7,937 nt of DNA. Source: Actinomycetota bacterium (GTDB lineage Bacteria > Actinomycetota > Actinomycetes > Nanopelagicales > Nanopelagicaceae). Shown piece by piece: positions 5,934 through 7,937 of this stretch. The notes beneath the pieces were generated by a model. That model did no database searches. It worked only from the letters and a program-made list of their open reading frames with translations, and had not been told where the DNA came from. Within the stretch, counting starts at the first letter, position 1. Each line of letters opens with the position of its first letter. The stretch spans positions 1 through 7,937 of the forward strand of contig CANGCW010000038.1 of the NCBI GenBank assembly GCA_947452525.1. The letters run 5' to 3'. Both the position numbers and the translations under genes were made by a program.

Positions 5934-7595
5934 CTACCCCTGATATTTACCAATCTCTTCGCGGAGGGCATCAAGGCCCATAGGGCCAATTCTCAGCGCA
6001 TATGAGTGAAAATTCTTGATATCGAACTTCGCGCCGAGCCTTTTCTTCGCCTCATCGCGGACTTCGAGCCAGACTCGCTCGCCTACCTTGTACGAGATTG
6101 CCTGTCCGGGCCAGGAAAGGTATCTATCAACTTCACTCGTTGCATACTCACGATCGACCATCGCCTGTTCAACCAAGAGATTGACCGCCGACTCTGCATC
6201 CCATGTGCCACCGGTGAAGTTAGGTAGTTTGAGGTGCATTCCAATATCGACGACGACGCGCGCTGCACGGAGCGCCTGGCCGGAGAGATAGCCCAGCTCG
6301 AATCGTGGATCTTCAAAACCGCCAATCTCATCCATAAAGCGCTCTGCATAGAGAGCCCAACCCTCGCCATATCCCGATGTCCACGCATCTGTGCGTTGGA
6401 ACCGTGAGAGGCGATCCTTCTCCAAAATTGCAGTAGCGATCTGGAGATGATGACCAGGCACCGCTTCGTGATACCAGGTTGAAGCGATATGCCAGAAGTT
6501 AAAAGTTGAGTGGCCGAGAGTTGGGTACCACGTGGTTCCAGGACGAGAGAGATCTTCGCTTGGATCCATATAGTACGGCGCTGCAGCAGCACCTTCAGGT
6601 GCAAGGCGCGCATCACAGAATCGGATACGTGGATCTACATCAAAGTACTTTCCATCGAGTGAATCGACGGCGGCCTCTGTGAAATCTTTCAACGCTTTAA
6701 GGAGGTTCTCCTCGCCCTTGATCTGGTGAAGTGAGTCGGATTCGCAGAATTCAGCGACCTCCTGAAGTGAGGATGCTCCAGGCAGAATTCGCTCTCCAAC
6801 TTCCTTTGCGCGCGTAGTGATTCGTTGAAGATCTTCTACTCCCCATTGATACGTGGCGAGGAGATCTACATCAGAGCCAGTGAAGTTCTTTGCCCAGAGT
6901 TCATATCGCTCTTTACCGACTGCATCCTCGGTAGCTGAGAGCGGCGCGAGGTACTCTCTCATCCAATCAGCCATCTCGAGAGCACCTGACTCTGCAACCT
7001 TTGCTGCGGCAATCAACGCTGGCGCATCAGAGAAGCCCTTTACAAAACTCTGATAACCGCCCTGTGATGTTGTTCGAAGTTGTTCGCTGACGAGAAGAAT
7101 CTGTCTACGTGCAGTCTTATGGCCTTCCTTGTTCACTGCCTCCAAGCGGGATCGCCAAGAGCGGAGCGAACGTGGAATATCGAGCAGACGCTTCTCGATA
7201 TTGGAGAGAGCGAGTTCACCCTCTTTCGGCATCAATTCAAATGCCTGACGCATCGAATTAGATGGGGAGACGATCGCGCCAAACGTTACATACGCCTCGC
7301 GACTTTCGTGAAGTGCTAGACGCGTCTCTAACCGCTCTCTCATTACTGCTTGAGAGATCCGATCAATCTCATCAATGGGTTCTATCTCAATTAACCGCTT
7401 TAAGACGCCACGTTGATAGGTCGCGAATTTCTCCATGGATTCTAGAGAGAGGTCATCCAATCGATCCTGGTTGATACTAAGACCCATTGAGGTTGCCTCC
7501 ACGGCCCACATCTGACCGAGTTGGTCGATGTATTCGCTTGCTAAAGCAAAGATAGGTGAACGAAAGGAGGCAGATGTATCTGAAGTCATAGACAT
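5934..7595 (-). CDS. DUF885 family HExxPGH metallopeptidase-like protein
   Basis: A 553-residue protein of the DUF885 family, which belongs to the zinc metallopeptidase (gluzincin) group. The metal motif is WYHEAVPGHHLQ (374-385), with H376 and H382 as zinc ligands and E377 as catalytic base. YGEGWALYAE (409-418) follows about 30 residues later and should supply the third, glutamate ligand. SWPGQAISYKVG (494-505 region) is another recognisable family block. The N-terminal half (about 10-320) is a helical, charged region usual for the family. Many relatives are secreted lipoproteins, but no signal peptide or lipobox is seen here, so it is probably cytoplasmic. Peptide hydrolysis is inferred from the family; the substrate is unknown. 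Two starts are possible: ATG at 7595 (weak GAAAG 6 nt upstream) or ATG at 7589, which lies exactly 6 nt after a TAATGT -10-like box and could be leaderless. It is first gene of a two-gene unit with the metallophosphoesterase. Confidence 0.9.
   Translation of the reverse strand: MSMTSDTSASFRSPIFALASEYIDQLGQMWAVEATSMGLSINQDRLDDLSLESMEKFATYQRGVLKRLIEIEPIDEIDRISQAVMRERLETRLALHESREAYVTFGAIVSPSNSMRQAFELMPKEGELALSNIEKRLLDIPRSLRSWRSRLEAVNKEGHKTARRQILLVSEQLRTTSQGGYQSFVKGFSDAPALIAAAKVAESGALEMADWMREYLAPLSATEDAVGKERYELWAKNFTGSDVDLLATYQWGVEDLQRITTRAKEVGERILPGASSLQEVAEFCESDSLHQIKGEENLLKALKDFTEAAVDSLDGKYFDVDPRIRFCDARLAPEGAAAAPYYMDPSEDLSRPGTTWYPTLGHSTFNFWHIASTWYHEAVPGHHLQIATAILEKDRLSRFQRTDAWTSGYGEGWALYAERFMDEIGGFEDPRFELGYLSGQALRAARVVVDIGMHLKLPNFTGGTWDAESAVNLLVEQAMVDREYATSEVDRYLSWPGQAISYKVGERVWLEVRDEAKKRLGAKFDIKNFHSYALRIGPMGLDALREEIGKYQG
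5937..5941 (-). promoter_or_regulatory. Coupled ribosome binding site for the metallophosphoesterase
   Basis: AGGGG on the minus strand overlaps the last codons of the DUF885 gene. The 5-nt spacer to the ATG at 5931 contains the upstream TAG stop. A ribosome ending one gene would sit on the start site of the next, which points to matched production of the two proteins. Confidence 0.7.
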
Positions 7596-7601
7596 ACATT
7601 A
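7595..7601. promoter_or_regulatory. Symmetric -10 box TACATTA, candidate bidirectional promoter
   Basis: Read on the plus strand, TACATT (7595-7600) fits TAnnnT and would give a start near 7607 and a leader of about 41 nt for the membrane protein gene at 7648. Read on the minus strand, TAATGT (7601-7596) also fits and ends 6 nt before the DUF885 ATG at 7589, predicting a leaderless mRNA. The DUF885 ATG at 7595 overlaps the box, so only the shorter start is compatible with this promoter. No clear -35 is seen in either direction. Confidence 0.45.
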
Positions 7602-7635
7602 CTTTCACGAGGTAAGTTTTGGATAGGCGTTAATC

Positions 7636-7642
7636 GAGGGGG
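7636..7642 (+). promoter_or_regulatory. Shine-Dalgarno of the partial membrane protein gene
   Basis: GAGGGGG ends 5 nt before the GTG at 7648, which makes that GTG the preferred start over the in-frame GTG at 7642 that overlaps the motif. The spacing matches that seen before NDH-2 (GGAGGGGG, 5 nt). Confidence 0.7.
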
Positions 7643-7647
7643 TGGTT

Positions 7648-7937
7648 GTGAACTACCTCTACCTATTCCTTGTAGTCTTTGGAATCAATCTCCTGCCAGC
7701 TTTTGGTCCTCCGACCTGGAGCATCCTGGTTCTCTTTAGGCTCCACTCCCATATAGACCCGATTGCTATGGTCCTTCTCGGTGCGATGGCCTCGAGCACC
7801 GGACGTTATGTATTAGCGAGAGCATCTGGGCTATTACGGAGCAAGGTAAGTGCGAAGATGGAGAGCAATTTAGCTGCAGCTAAAGAGGTCCTAAATAACA
7901 ATACGAAGAACCATGTAATTGGAATGGGTCTCTTTGC
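7648..7937 (+). CDS. Polytopic membrane protein, VTT/DedA-like by impression; 3' end beyond the window
   Basis: An open frame from GTG at 7648 runs without a stop to the window edge, covering 96 codons. The start follows GAGGGGG by 5 nt. The visible part has a hydrophobic N-terminal segment (about 1-30) interrupted by PAFGPPTW (17-24), a second helix (about 37-57) ending in GRYVLARAS, a charged loop (about 62-88, with KVSAKMESNLAAAKEVL predicted helical), and the beginning of a third hydrophobic stretch from about 89. The NLLPAFGPP element in the first helix and the glycine/arginine end of the second resemble small actinobacterial membrane proteins with VTT (SNARE-associated/DedA-like) domains, possibly lipid scramblase-like. 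This is pattern memory and not a firm assignment. It is divergent from the DUF885 gene and may share the symmetric -10 box with it. Confidence 0.75.
   Translation, partial: MNYLYLFLVVFGINLLPAFGPPTWSILVLFRLHSHIDPIAMVLLGAMASSTGRYVLARASGLLRSKVSAKMESNLAAAKEVLNNNTKNHVIGMGLF

Noticed and set aside
6083..6616. 177-codon minus-strand open frame overlapping the DUF885 gene in another frame
   Set aside because: It covers the HExxPGH region of the real gene, lacks a domain, and is low-complexity in Arg/Ser/Leu. It is a frame shadow.
1..7937. Defence system, mobile element, CRISPR array, tRNA or other structured RNA gene
   Set aside because: All genes belong to housekeeping or metabolic families in dense head-to-tail or divergent order. 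No transposase, integrase, spaced repeat array or cloverleaf was seen, and gaps are too short to hide one.

Overview
The window looks like chromosomal core DNA from an actinobacterium of moderate G+C content. Three things support this: a DUF3263 protein (a small actinobacterial family), a metallophosphoesterase resembling the mainly actinobacterial TIGR03767/PPA1498 family, and promoter-like -10 boxes placed so that the transcript would start at or next to the start codon. The DNA is very compact. About 97% is coding, and gene gaps are 2, 3, 31, 49, 52 and 108 bp. That fits a streamlined lineage such as freshwater Nanopelagicales (acI type), but this placement is inference.

Layout, left to right. 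Positions 8-3003 hold three minus-strand genes, transcribed right to left: a group II PLP-dependent amino-acid decarboxylase, the DUF3263 protein, and a CNNM/CorC-type membrane protein (DUF21, CBS pair and CorC_HlyC domain). A 108-bp divergent region (3004-3111) separates the decarboxylase from a plus-strand type II NADH dehydrogenase-like flavoprotein (3112-4335). That gene ends 3 bp from the end of a minus-strand pair: a DUF885 HExxPGH metallopeptidase-like protein (5934-7595) followed after 2 bp by the metallophosphoesterase (4339-5931). A second divergent region (7596-7647) leads to a plus-strand membrane protein (7648 onward) cut by the window edge.

How the genes may work together. The DUF885 and metallophosphoesterase genes are almost certainly co-transcribed and translationally coupled, so two uncharacterised, apparently cytoplasmic metal-dependent hydrolases are made together. 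DUF3263 and CorC probably share a transcript, driven either by read-through from the decarboxylase or by a local leaderless promoter. NDH-2 would feed electrons from NADH to the quinone pool. I see no functional link between it and the divergent decarboxylase beyond a shared upstream region.

I find no tRNA, rRNA, CRISPR array, insertion sequence, phage gene, toxin-antitoxin pair or defence module, and no clear new multi-gene system. The most interesting signals are regulatory: a symmetric TACATTA box that could fire in both directions (7595-7601), a leaderless promoter overlapped by a perfect palindrome (1608-1636), and repeated ACTTAYC motifs before NDH-2 (3044-3084), with a related copy in the other divergent region.
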